DNA from: Sphingomonadales bacterium
GTDB lineage: Bacteria; Bacteroidota; Bacteroidia; Chitinophagales; Chitinophagaceae
Direction: 5' to 3'
Length of the DNA: 64,000 bases
Assembly (NCBI GenBank): GCA_016872155.1
Contig: VHBB01000007.1
Location: forward strand, 1 to 64,000
Shown: positions 8,421 to 16,617 of the stretch, piece by piece
Layout: every line of letters begins with the position of its first letter
Position numbering within the stretch: position 1 is the first letter of the stretch
Translations under genes and position numbers: made by a program
The notes under the pieces: generated by a model
The model's database searches: none
Told to the model about the DNA's origin: nothing
The model's input: the letters and a program-made list of their open reading frames with translations, nothing else

Positions 8421-9586
8421 GTCAAGCCCCCGCTTTTAAAAAGATCGCATTGTTTGGATCGACCGGATCGATCGGTACCCAAGCCCTAGAGGTCATAGCC
8501 GCACATCCCGATCTCTTTAGTGTAGAGATACTCACCGCACAGAACAACGACGAATTACTAATTGCGCAAGCGTTACGCTTTTTACCTAACATGGTGGTAA
8601 TCGGCGAAGAAAAAAAATATCCCCGTGTTAAAGAGGCGTTACAAAGCACCCCGGTAAAGGTTTTTGCCGGCGAAAAAGCGCTCGAAGAAGTCGCTGCCTT
8701 AGATAGTTACGACCTAATGCTGGCGGCCATTGTGGGCTATGCAGGATTAAAGCCTACGCTCTGCGCCCTTCGTCAGGGCAAGGCCGTGGCACTGGCCAAC
8801 AAAGAGACCCTGGTGGTGGCCGGCGATATTGTTATGCGTACGGCCCTCGAACATCGCGCTCCTATTATACCGGTAGATTCAGAGCACTCCGCTATCTTTC
8901 AATGTTTAGTAGGAGAAACGCGCAACAAGATCGAAAAGATCGTACTGACTGCTTCGGGCGGTCCTTTTCTAGGAAGAAAGACCAATTACCTGGTCAATGT
9001 AAAAAGAGAACATGCCCTGCAGCATCCCAACTGGACCATGGGCGCCAAGATTACGATCGATTCGGCCACGCTAATGAACAAAGGACTCGAGATGATCGAG
9101 GCCAAGTGGCTTTTTAACCTGCGTGCCTCACAAATACAAGTGGTGGTACATCCGCAAAGCATCATACACAGCATGGTACAGTTCGAAGATGGCAGCATCA
9201 AGGCCCAGATGGGACTGCCCGATATGAAGCTGCCCATCCAATATGCGCTGGCCTTTCCACAGCGAATAAAAAACGATTTTCCACGTTACGATTTTCGTTC
9301 GGTCAAGAATCTGAGCTTCGAAGATCCCGATGTTAAAACATTCCGAAATCTGGCCTTGGCGCAAGAGGCGCTAGAGAAGGGGGGCAACCTGGCCTGTGTA
9401 ATGAATGCCGCTAACGAGATCGTGGTTTACGCTTTTTTAAAGAATCGAATCAATTTTCTCGAGATGACCGAGATCATTGAGCGCACGATGCAATCGATCC
9501 CCTTTATTGCGCAACCCTCGCTCGAGGATTATTTTGAGAGCGATGCAGCGGCTCGTACCTTTGCAGCCGATCAGATCAGCCTATAG
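8417..9586 (+). CDS. dxr: 1-deoxy-D-xylulose-5-phosphate reductoisomerase
   Basis: ALFGSTGSIGTQALEVI; ALANKETLVVAG; PVDSEHSAIFQCL; LTASGGPF; NKGLEMIEAKWLF. Confidence 0.98.
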   Translation: MSQAPAFKKIALFGSTGSIGTQALEVIAAHPDLFSVEILTAQNNDELLIAQALRFLPNMVVIGEEKKYPRVKEALQSTPVKVFAGEKALEEVAALDSYDLMLAAIVGYAGLKPTLCALRQGKAVALANKETLVVAGDIVMRTALEHRAPIIPVDSEHSAIFQCLVGETRNKIEKIVLTASGGPFLGRKTNYLVNVKREHALQHPNWTMGAKITIDSATLMNKGLEMIEAKWLFNLRASQIQVVVHPQSIIHSMVQFEDGSIKAQMGLPDMKLPIQYALAFPQRIKNDFPRYDFRSVKNLSFEDPDVKTFRNLALAQEALEKGGNLACVMNAANEIVVYAFLKNRINFLEMTEIIERTMQSIPFIAQPSLEDYFESDAAARTFAADQISL

Positions 9587-9624
9587 GCGTTTTAAAACCG
9601 GGTTGACCGTTCTAGAAAAAAAGT

Positions 9625-11001
9625 ATGACACATCTTGCTATCAATTGGTCTTCGGTAGGCTTACAAGCGGGGCAACTGTTACTGTCGCTTTCCATCTTAG
9701 TAATCCTGCACGAATTCGGACATTATATTACCGCACGCTGGTTCAACTGCCGCGTAGAGAAATTCTATCTTTTCTTCGATCCCTGGTTCGCCCTCTTCAA
9801 AAAGAAAAAAGGAGAGACCGAGTATGGCATTGGCTGGTTGCCCTTGGGAGGTTATGTCAAGATCGCCGGGATGATCGATGAGAGTCTCGACAAAGAAACG
9901 TTGCAGCAGCCCGCGCAACCCTGGGAGTTTCGCAGCAAACCCGCCTGGCAACGGCTCATCATTATGATCGGTGGAGTGGTGATGAATGTGTTGGTGGCTT
10001 TTGTTATCTATTCATTTATTCTAATGGTATGGGGCGATAAGAAAATTCCTACCGCCTCTATGAAGTATGGCGTGCATGTGGTCGATGGTACCTTATATAA
10101 AATGGGTATTCGAAACGGAGATCGGATTCTCTCTATCGATGGCGAGCCGGTAGCTGATTTCGAAAAACTGCGCAGAAAGCTCATTCTGGGTCAACAAGTG
10201 CAATTACAGCGGGGCGATCAGCTAGTATCCATTACCATGGATAAAGACTTGATTGGCCAGTTGGTCGAAAATCGCAATCGCTCTTCGCGCGGCTTTTTAG
10301 AAGTACGCCGACCGGCCATTGCTTTTTTTGTGCCCGATACGACCCCGGCCTATCAAAGCGGACTTCGCAGAGACGATCGTATCGTGGCGGTAGATAGCGT
10401 TCGGTTTTCGTTTTACGACGAGCTACAAGAAAAATTATCGGCCAGCAAAGGACGTACCGTATCGCTGACCGTAGAAAGAAATGGGCAAGAGAGGGTGCTT
10501 CCCGTGGCGGTCAATCAAGAGGGTAAGATCGGATTTCTTGCCTATGGGTATAGCTATCAGCAAATGGATAGTTTGGGTTGGTTGCAACTCAATGTAAAAC
10601 GCTATGGTCTGTTAGCGGCACTGCCGGCGGGTGTACAAAAGGCAGGCAACGAATTGCAAGACTATATCGATCAATTCAAAAAAATTCTAGATCCCGATAC
10701 CGGTGCCTATAAAGGAGTAGGGGGATTTAAGGCAATGGGTTCTATTTTCTCTGGTGCCGGCTGGGACTGGGAATCGTTTTGGCGTATTACGGCCTTTTTA
10801 TCGATCGTACTGGCGTTTATGAACTTACTTCCTATACCCGCTCTCGATGGGGGGCATGTAATGTTCACTCTCTATGAGATCGTCACTAAGAGAAAGCCCA
10901 GCGATAAATTTTTAGAATATGCCCAAGTGGCGGGTATGGCCATTTTATTGGGGCTGATGATCTATGCCAATGCCAATGATTGGCTGGGTTGGGGACGTTA
11001 G
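9625..11001 (+). CDS. rseP: RIP metalloprotease RseP (site-2 protease with PDZ)
   Basis: ILHEFGHYITARWF (HExxH), PDZ regions, NLLPIPALDGGHV. Confidence 0.96.
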   Translation: MTHLAINWSSVGLQAGQLLLSLSILVILHEFGHYITARWFNCRVEKFYLFFDPWFALFKKKKGETEYGIGWLPLGGYVKIAGMIDESLDKETLQQPAQPWEFRSKPAWQRLIIMIGGVVMNVLVAFVIYSFILMVWGDKKIPTASMKYGVHVVDGTLYKMGIRNGDRILSIDGEPVADFEKLRRKLILGQQVQLQRGDQLVSITMDKDLIGQLVENRNRSSRGFLEVRRPAIAFFVPDTTPAYQSGLRRDDRIVAVDSVRFSFYDELQEKLSASKGRTVSLTVERNGQERVLPVAVNQEGKIGFLAYGYSYQQMDSLGWLQLNVKRYGLLAALPAGVQKAGNELQDYIDQFKKILDPDTGAYKGVGGFKAMGSIFSGAGWDWESFWRITAFLSIVLAFMNLLPIPALDGGHVMFTLYEIVTKRKPSDKFLEYAQVAGMAILLGLMIYANANDWLGWGR

Positions 11002-11007
11002 TTTTTT

Positions 11008-11394
11008 GGGGGCGTTTGGTTTTGACAGCATCGTTCTTTGAAAGTGTAAGCATGTACTGCGTTGCGTAATTAGCAGTTAAATCTGAATACGAAAACTCAA
11101 ATGGCAATACTCAGTATGCCATGGCTGCCTAATCAGTGATCAGGTAGTCATTAGGGCCGCCGGGCCGGTCTATCTGTTACCAAGCCCCGCCGCCGACTCA
11201 AACCCAAAACAGGTTGCTGCAAGCAGGCCTTTTTTCGAAAAGGCAGTCTGCGCTGTTTGCTTAAGACAATCGCAGCTACGAAGCCGGTTGGTACGTTCGG
11301 TCCCTGCCTGCTTTCGACAAGCAATGCCGAAATAAACATGTAGAAAGCTTTCGACGAATATGTTTGGACACCGGTTCGAATCCGGTCGCCTCCA
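11008..11394 (+). ncRNA. ssrA: Transfer-messenger RNA (tmRNA)
   Basis: 5' GGGGGCG pairs with 3' CGCCTCC (one G-U); TTTGGTTTTGACAG near the 5' end; T-arm ACCGG-TTCGAAT-CCGGT at the 3' end; internal tag frame ...GNTQYAMAA-TAA at 11103-11132. CCA appears not to be encoded. Confidence 0.95.
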
Positions 11395-11432
11395 CTTTTT
11401 TTATATTTGTATCATCGTTAAAAATGATGCCT

Positions 11433-11897
11433 ATGAAGACGCGTAGTTTCTTTTTACTTCTTTTTGGTCTCTCCAGTTGGGTCGTCTCGACCTCGTTCAA
11501 CAGCCAACCCGGAAACCCCGATGCCATTGTGGGCGTGTGGAAGACCGGCGAAGGAACGGCCATGGTTCGCATTTATAAGAATGGAGAAAAGTACCAGGGA
11601 AAGATCGTTTGGTTAAAAGAGCCCAACGATCCCGAGACCGGAAAGCCAAAGATCGACAAGAACCATCCCGAAGAGGCCTCTCGTACTAGACCCATTTTAG
11701 GCCTTGTTAATGTATGGGGATTCGTTGCCGCCGATAAGAATGTTTGGGAAGAAGGAAGTATCTACGATCCCAAGAACGGGAACACCTATTCTTGCACGAT
11801 CAAGATGACCGGCCCCAATTCGATCGACGTGCGGGGATTTATCGGCGTATCGCTGATCGGCCGAAGTGACACCTGGACCCGTCAAGTGGCCAAGTAA
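11433..11897 (+). CDS. DUF2147 domain-containing secreted protein
   Basis: IVGVWKTGEGTAMVRIYKNGEKYQGKIVWL...IYDPKNGNTYSCTIKM. Start moved from 11364, which lies inside the tmRNA. Confidence 0.88.
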   Translation: MKTRSFFLLLFGLSSWVVSTSFNSQPGNPDAIVGVWKTGEGTAMVRIYKNGEKYQGKIVWLKEPNDPETGKPKIDKNHPEEASRTRPILGLVNVWGFVAADKNVWEEGSIYDPKNGNTYSCTIKMTGPNSIDVRGFIGVSLIGRSDTWTRQVAK

Positions 11898-11898
11898 A

Positions 11899-12918
11899 TT
11901 AGGGGGACACAAAATTGAGGCTGAATCCCACGTACAGCGGATTTCCCAGCGCGCTGGTAAAGTAGCGCTGATTGAGTGCTTTTCCATTGTAAACGTCCAT
12001 TCCATCAAAGCGCCAGTTGTAGCGCAGTCCGGCTTGTGCATTGAACCAGATAAATCCGGAAAGTTTTTTATCCCACATAATGCGAGGTTTCAACTCGCCG
12101 CGTTGAATAAAGAGGGTGCCATTGGTGCTGCCCGGAAGTTTTGTCCAAAATTGGTTGCCCTCCAATTCAAATCCCAGCTGAACGATACTCGACGTAGAGA
12201 AATTATAACGCAAATGACCGCGGGCCGGAAGCAACAGTTCCATACCCCACTTGTCATTAAAGGTCTTATTCCAAAGCACCACGGGCAGGTGCATGATCTG
12301 TCCGGCCCGGTAGGTACGCGCCAATCCCACACCGATCATATTCTTCTCGGAGAGCTTCCATCCGTAGAGGGCGCTTCCGCTTACCGTCACGGCATTGCTG
12401 TTGATCTCTTTGGGTTCATGAAAAATTCCATTGAGATCGGCGCTGGCCTGTACGATCAAAAAGTTCTTTTCGTTGAGGGGCTTAAAAATAGTGGTCGTAA
12501 GGCCGGTACTGGTGAGCGTATGAGAGGACAGTTTATTGGCCAGTGGGTGAGTGCCTGGATTCTCGAAGGCAATGCCGCTGCCCCAGTAGTTCGCACCCAG
12601 TTGCCAAATAATCTTGTTGGTAGAGATGACCGGAATATTGACTTGCGCCTTTAGCGCGAACATGCCGGTAGCCGAAAAGTTTTGCATGGCAGGCAACATG
12701 GCCGAGAGGGGTAAAGAGGGTACTTCGAAAGCGCCCAGACGCTCCATTCCTATGCTAATAATACGTTGCGGAGTTTGATTAAGTACTTTTTGATTGCAAT
12801 AGCGCTTTACCCCCTGTGCATCTCCAAAAAGACTATAATCGAATACGTCGGTGCTGTCTTCTTGTGCGGAACTTAGAAGTGGAAAGCAGAAGAGCAAACA
12901 GGCAAGCAGTTTATTCAT
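11899..12918 (-). CDS. Outer-membrane beta-barrel-like protein (DUF6268-like)
   Basis: Signal peptide MNKLLACLLFCFPLLSSAQ, alternating beta-strand pattern, C-terminal aromatic strand LYVGFSLNFVSP. Confidence 0.7.
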   Translation of the reverse strand: MNKLLACLLFCFPLLSSAQEDSTDVFDYSLFGDAQGVKRYCNQKVLNQTPQRIISIGMERLGAFEVPSLPLSAMLPAMQNFSATGMFALKAQVNIPVISTNKIIWQLGANYWGSGIAFENPGTHPLANKLSSHTLTSTGLTTTIFKPLNEKNFLIVQASADLNGIFHEPKEINSNAVTVSGSALYGWKLSEKNMIGVGLARTYRAGQIMHLPVVLWNKTFNDKWGMELLLPARGHLRYNFSTSSIVQLGFELEGNQFWTKLPGSTNGTLFIQRGELKPRIMWDKKLSGFIWFNAQAGLRYNWRFDGMDVYNGKALNQRYFTSALGNPLYVGFSLNFVSP

Positions 12919-13011
12919 GGCAATTATTTTTTTATAAAACCAGACAAAAATAGCTCAGTAATGCGGATTTTCTTAAATTCGATGTAACCTAATCTATGAA
13001 AACCTTGTTCT

Positions 13012-13647
13012 ATGAGCAAGACTACCATTCTATTAGTCGATGACCATAAGCTAATCAGGGAGTCCTGGGATATTGTTTTATCGACCGACCCTCGTTTCGA
13101 AGTTATTGGAGAGACCAGCGATGTGCAACAGGCCGTCAACCTTGCCGCTACTCACCAGCCCCACCTTATTTTGATGGATATCAATATGACTCCCATCAAC
13201 GGATTTGAGGCGACCAAGCTAATGTTAAAATATGCCCCGCAAAGCCAGGTGATCGGCATCTCTATGCATTCTATGCCTGCCTATGCCCGCAGAATGTTTC
13301 AGGTTGGCGCCCGGGGTTATGTAACGAAGAACTCTTCGAAAAACGAACTGTTCCGCGCTATCGACGAGGTATTGGCGGGCAATAAATATATCTGCGAAGA
13401 GATTAAAAGTATCGTCGCCCATCAAGAGCTCGACGAAGACAGCGAGTACCCCGACATGAACCTGCTCTCGAAGCGAGAGATCGAGGTGGTCACCCATATT
13501 AAGCAAGGTTTTTCGTCGAAAGAAATTGCCCAGCGTCTAGAGATCTCTCTAAAGACCGTCGAGGTTCATCGCTATAATATTTTAAAGAAACTCAAGCTGA
13601 AAAATACGGCGGCGTTGGTCAACTTTATCAACGAGCAGGGACTGTAA
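13012..13647 (+). CDS. NarL/LuxR-family DNA-binding response regulator
   Basis: REC domain (LLVDDHKLIR, LILMDINM) and LuxR HTH (LSKREIEVVTHIKQGFSSKEIAQRLEISLKTVEVHRYNILKKL). Confidence 0.95.
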   Translation: MSKTTILLVDDHKLIRESWDIVLSTDPRFEVIGETSDVQQAVNLAATHQPHLILMDINMTPINGFEATKLMLKYAPQSQVIGISMHSMPAYARRMFQVGARGYVTKNSSKNELFRAIDEVLAGNKYICEEIKSIVAHQELDEDSEYPDMNLLSKREIEVVTHIKQGFSSKEIAQRLEISLKTVEVHRYNILKKLKLKNTAALVNFINEQGL

Positions 13648-13651
13648 GCGC

Positions 13652-13990
13652 TTACAAGCCGTTGATCTTTTTTAACTCTTCTTCGATCTCCTCAACACGA
13701 ATGGAGAGGTGGCTCTCGTCGTAAAAGCATTCCCCCTTATTGACCAATAGTACCTGAGGCGATTCGTGATGCACGTGCAGACGAGTGGCGATCTCGTTCG
13801 AGAGATCCCGGTACGAAAGTAAATCTAGCAAGTAGGAGGGGGCCTGGTCTGATAGGGTCGACTTGTTGAGTCGCTCTAGGGCCACGGTACTAATGGAACA
13901 GCGGGTACTGTGTTTAAAAAGTAAAGAGGGTCCGGGTTTTGCCAAGATCTCGCTTAACTGCGCTGCCGATTGCAAGGGGATCCACTTCAT
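13652..13990 (-). CDS. ytxJ: Bacillithiol system redox-active protein YtxJ-like
   Basis: LLFKHSTRCSISTVALERL with SPQVLLVNKGECFYDESHLSI; matches the monothiol bacilliredoxin YtxJ pattern. Confidence 0.85.
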   Translation of the reverse strand: MKWIPLQSAAQLSEILAKPGPSLLFKHSTRCSISTVALERLNKSTLSDQAPSYLLDLLSYRDLSNEIATRLHVHHESPQVLLVNKGECFYDESHLSIRVEEIEEELKKINGL

Positions 13991-13995
13991 GGGCA

Positions 13996-14118
13996 CTATC
14001 GTCTAAATTTTGCTTTGGGAGCGCTGTTCATGGGGCAACCCTCGCGTGAGGTGGTGCAGCCGGCCAGCACAAGGCTAAGCAGCGAGACCAGTAAAAAAAG
14101 AGAAAGAATGTTTCTCAT
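13996..14118 (-). CDS. Short predicted lipoprotein (40 aa), absent from the ORF track
   Basis: Reading the minus strand: MRNILSLFLLVSLLSLVLAGCTTSREGCPMNSAPKAKFRR-stop. Lipobox LAGC, ends just upstream of ytxJ. Confidence 0.7.
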   Translation of the reverse strand: MRNILSLFLLVSLLSLVLAGCTTSREGCPMNSAPKAKFRR

Positions 14119-14229
14119 AGGTTATTTATATAGATTGCAAAAATATGGAATTTGTGTGGCCCCTTGCGCCGGGTAGTACGGGGAGTTAAATTTAAGAGTT
14201 CACCCTTTTTAAAATCTTAACTTTACCGC

Positions 14230-15000
14230 ATGTTACAACTTACAAAACCCCTGGCTTTCATAGACCTCGAGACCACCGGTGTCAATCTGGGTACCGATCG
14301 TATTGTAGAGATCGCCATCGTTAAAATTCTTACGGATGGCAGCCAGACCGTCAAGCGCAAGCTGATCAACCCCGGTATGCCCATCCCCAAGGCCTCCAGC
14401 GATTTGCATGGTATCACCGACGATATGGTCAAAGACGCACCCGGCTTTAAGCAAGTGGCGCAAGAACTCAAGCAAATACTCGATGGATGCGATCTGGCCG
14501 GTTACAACTCGAACCGCTTTGACATTCCCTTGCTGGTCGAAGAGTTTTTACGGGCCGATGTAGAGTTTGATATGAAGGGAAGACGAATGCTCGACGTACA
14601 ACAGATCTTTTATAAAATGGAGCCCCGCACCTTGTCGGCCGCCTACCAATTCTATTGCGGAAAGACACTCGATGGGGCCCATAGCGCTGCCGTTGATGCC
14701 GGCGCTACTTACGAGATCTTGCAATCACAATTAGAACGCTACGAGAGTCTGGGCAGTACGGTTGATTCCGTGCTCAAATCGGTGGGCGAAGATCCGATTG
14801 TGGATTTTGCCAGAAGATTCATTTGGGATAATGGGGTCGAGGTATTCAATTTTGGAAAGTTCAAGGGCAAGCCGGTGGCAGAGGTGCTTAAGAGCGAGCC
14901 TCAATATTACGATTGGATGATGAAGGGTGATTTTCCGCAGCATACCAAACAGAAACTCACCGAGATCTATACCCGCACCTTACTAAAGAAGAATGGATAA
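14230..15000 (+). CDS. 3'-5' exonuclease (DnaQ / Pol III epsilon-like)
   Basis: FIDLETTGVNLGTDRIVEIAIVKI (ExoI), LAGYNSNRFDIPLL (ExoII), AHSAAVDAGATYEIL (ExoIII). Confidence 0.93.
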   Translation: MLQLTKPLAFIDLETTGVNLGTDRIVEIAIVKILTDGSQTVKRKLINPGMPIPKASSDLHGITDDMVKDAPGFKQVAQELKQILDGCDLAGYNSNRFDIPLLVEEFLRADVEFDMKGRRMLDVQQIFYKMEPRTLSAAYQFYCGKTLDGAHSAAVDAGATYEILQSQLERYESLGSTVDSVLKSVGEDPIVDFARRFIWDNGVEVFNFGKFKGKPVAEVLKSEPQYYDWMMKGDFPQHTKQKLTEIYTRTLLKKNG

Positions 15001-15745
15001 ACTGGTCATTATACCCACCTACAATGAAAAGGAGAACATAGAGGCCATTGCGTCTGCTGTGCTCTCGCTCGAAGGCGGGTTTCATGTGCTGGTTATCGAT
15101 GACGGCTCTCCCGATGGTACAGCCGGCTTGGTTCAATCGATGCAACCGCATTATCCCGATCGTCTTTTTCTGGAGCAGCGCAAGGGTAAGCAAGGCTTGG
15201 GCACGGCCTATATCTTTGGGTTTCGCTGGGCGCTGCGCAGGCAGTATCAGTATATTTTTGAGATGGATGCCGATTTCTCGCATAATCCACTCGATCTGCT
15301 TCGCTTGTATGATGCTTGTAAAAAACAAGGGGCCGATGTAGCCGTTGGTTCCCGGTATGTACAGGGTGGCGGTGTAGTCAATTGGCCGACCAATCGGATC
15401 GCTCTTTCGCGGGGCGCCTCTTTGTACACACGACTGATCTTGTGGATGCCCATTAAGGATCCCACCGCCGGTTTTGTCTGCTATCGTAGGGCCGTACTCG
15501 AAACGATCGATCTATCTAACATTCGCTTTGTGGGATATGCCTTTCAGATCGAAATGAAATACGCCTCGTGGCGATTGGGTTTTTTGATCAAAGAAGTTCC
15601 CATTCTCTTTCAAGACCGCACCCTGGGCAGTTCTAAGATGAATAAAGGGATCATTAAAGAGGGCGTGCTGGGGGTTATTCAGCTTCGTCTCTATAGTTTA
15701 TTAACCAATTACAGAAAGAAGCGAATTGCGCAATCATCCGCATGA
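14993..15745 (+). CDS. Polyprenol monophosphomannose synthase-like glycosyltransferase family 2
   Basis: IIPTYNEKENIEAI, VIDDGSPDGTAGL, EMDADFSHNP, GSRYVQGGGVVNWP; no C-terminal GtrA domain. Confidence 0.93.
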   Translation: MDKLVIIPTYNEKENIEAIASAVLSLEGGFHVLVIDDGSPDGTAGLVQSMQPHYPDRLFLEQRKGKQGLGTAYIFGFRWALRRQYQYIFEMDADFSHNPLDLLRLYDACKKQGADVAVGSRYVQGGGVVNWPTNRIALSRGASLYTRLILWMPIKDPTAGFVCYRRAVLETIDLSNIRFVGYAFQIEMKYASWRLGFLIKEVPILFQDRTLGSSKMNKGIIKEGVLGVIQLRLYSLLTNYRKKRIAQSSA

Positions 15746-16617
15746 AAAAAGCGTATACGCAACTTCACCTGGCCGTACTACTGGCCGGTCTGACCGGGAT
15801 CCTGGGCAGGCTGATTACCTTAAATGAATTGATGATCGTTTGCTATCGACTGTTGTTGACGGTCTTATCGATGTGGGTGCTTTTCTCGTTTCGAAAAAAG
15901 ATCGAATCACTTACTGCTGTTCTGATTGCCAAGATCATGGGGGTAGGAACGATCGCTGCGCTGCACTGGCTTACCTTTTATGGGGCCATTAAATATGCCA
16001 ATGTCTCAATCGCATTAGTATGTTTTGCGGCCATCGGTTTTTTTACAGCGCTATTCGAACCTCTACTCTTAAAAAAGTCACTCAACCTGCGAGAACTACT
16101 GTTGGGGCTGATGACCCTTTCAGGCGTATACATCATCTTTCATTTCGATACGCGCTACACCACCGGAATAGCACTGGGTCTTGTATCGGCCTTGCTCGCC
16201 TCTTTGTTTCCGATCTTTAATCGGGAGTTACTTAAAAAGACCAACGTAGAGAGTATGCTGGTGTGGCAGCAATTGGGAGGATTCTTAACCATGGCCGCAT
16301 TGATCCCTCTATACATACAGGCCTTTCCTTCGCTTCGCTTGTTACCCAGTGGCGAAGATCTTCTGTGGCTGCTCGTGCTTTCTTGGGTTTGCTCGGTCTG
16401 GGCCTTTCAGTTGTCGGCGGCCGCACTAAAAAAATTATCGGCCTTTACTGTTAATCTCAGTTATAACTTGGAACCCGTATACGGAATTGTGCTCGCTTTT
16501 ATTTTTTTTCGCGAGGATCAACTGCTCAACGGGAGTTTCTTTGTGGGCCTGGGCCTGATCTTGCTGGCGCTGGGGCTGCATGCGCTGATCGTCTTTTCAA
16601 AACAAAGACGGGCTTAG
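15742..16617 (+). CDS. DMT superfamily (EamA) transporter
   Basis: About ten hydrophobic segments, internal EamA duplication; ATGA overlap with the upstream gene. Confidence 0.9.
   Translation: MKKAYTQLHLAVLLAGLTGILGRLITLNELMIVCYRLLLTVLSMWVLFSFRKKIESLTAVLIAKIMGVGTIAALHWLTFYGAIKYANVSIALVCFAAIGFFTALFEPLLLKKSLNLRELLLGLMTLSGVYIIFHFDTRYTTGIALGLVSALLASLFPIFNRELLKKTNVESMLVWQQLGGFLTMAALIPLYIQAFPSLRLLPSGEDLLWLLVLSWVCSVWAFQLSAAALKKLSAFTVNLSYNLEPVYGIVLAFIFFREDQLLNGSFFVGLGLILLALGLHALIVFSKQRRA

Noticed and set aside
11151-11572. ORFs 11151-11339 (-), 11276-11572 (-) and the 5' part of 11364-11897 (+)
   Set aside because: They overlap the tmRNA gene, and their translations show no family features. Only the DUF2147 part from about 11433 is supported.
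11866-12654. 262-aa plus-strand ORF opposite the DUF6268-like gene
   Set aside because: The minus-strand ORF has a signal peptide and barrel-like pattern; the plus-strand translation has no recognisable features.
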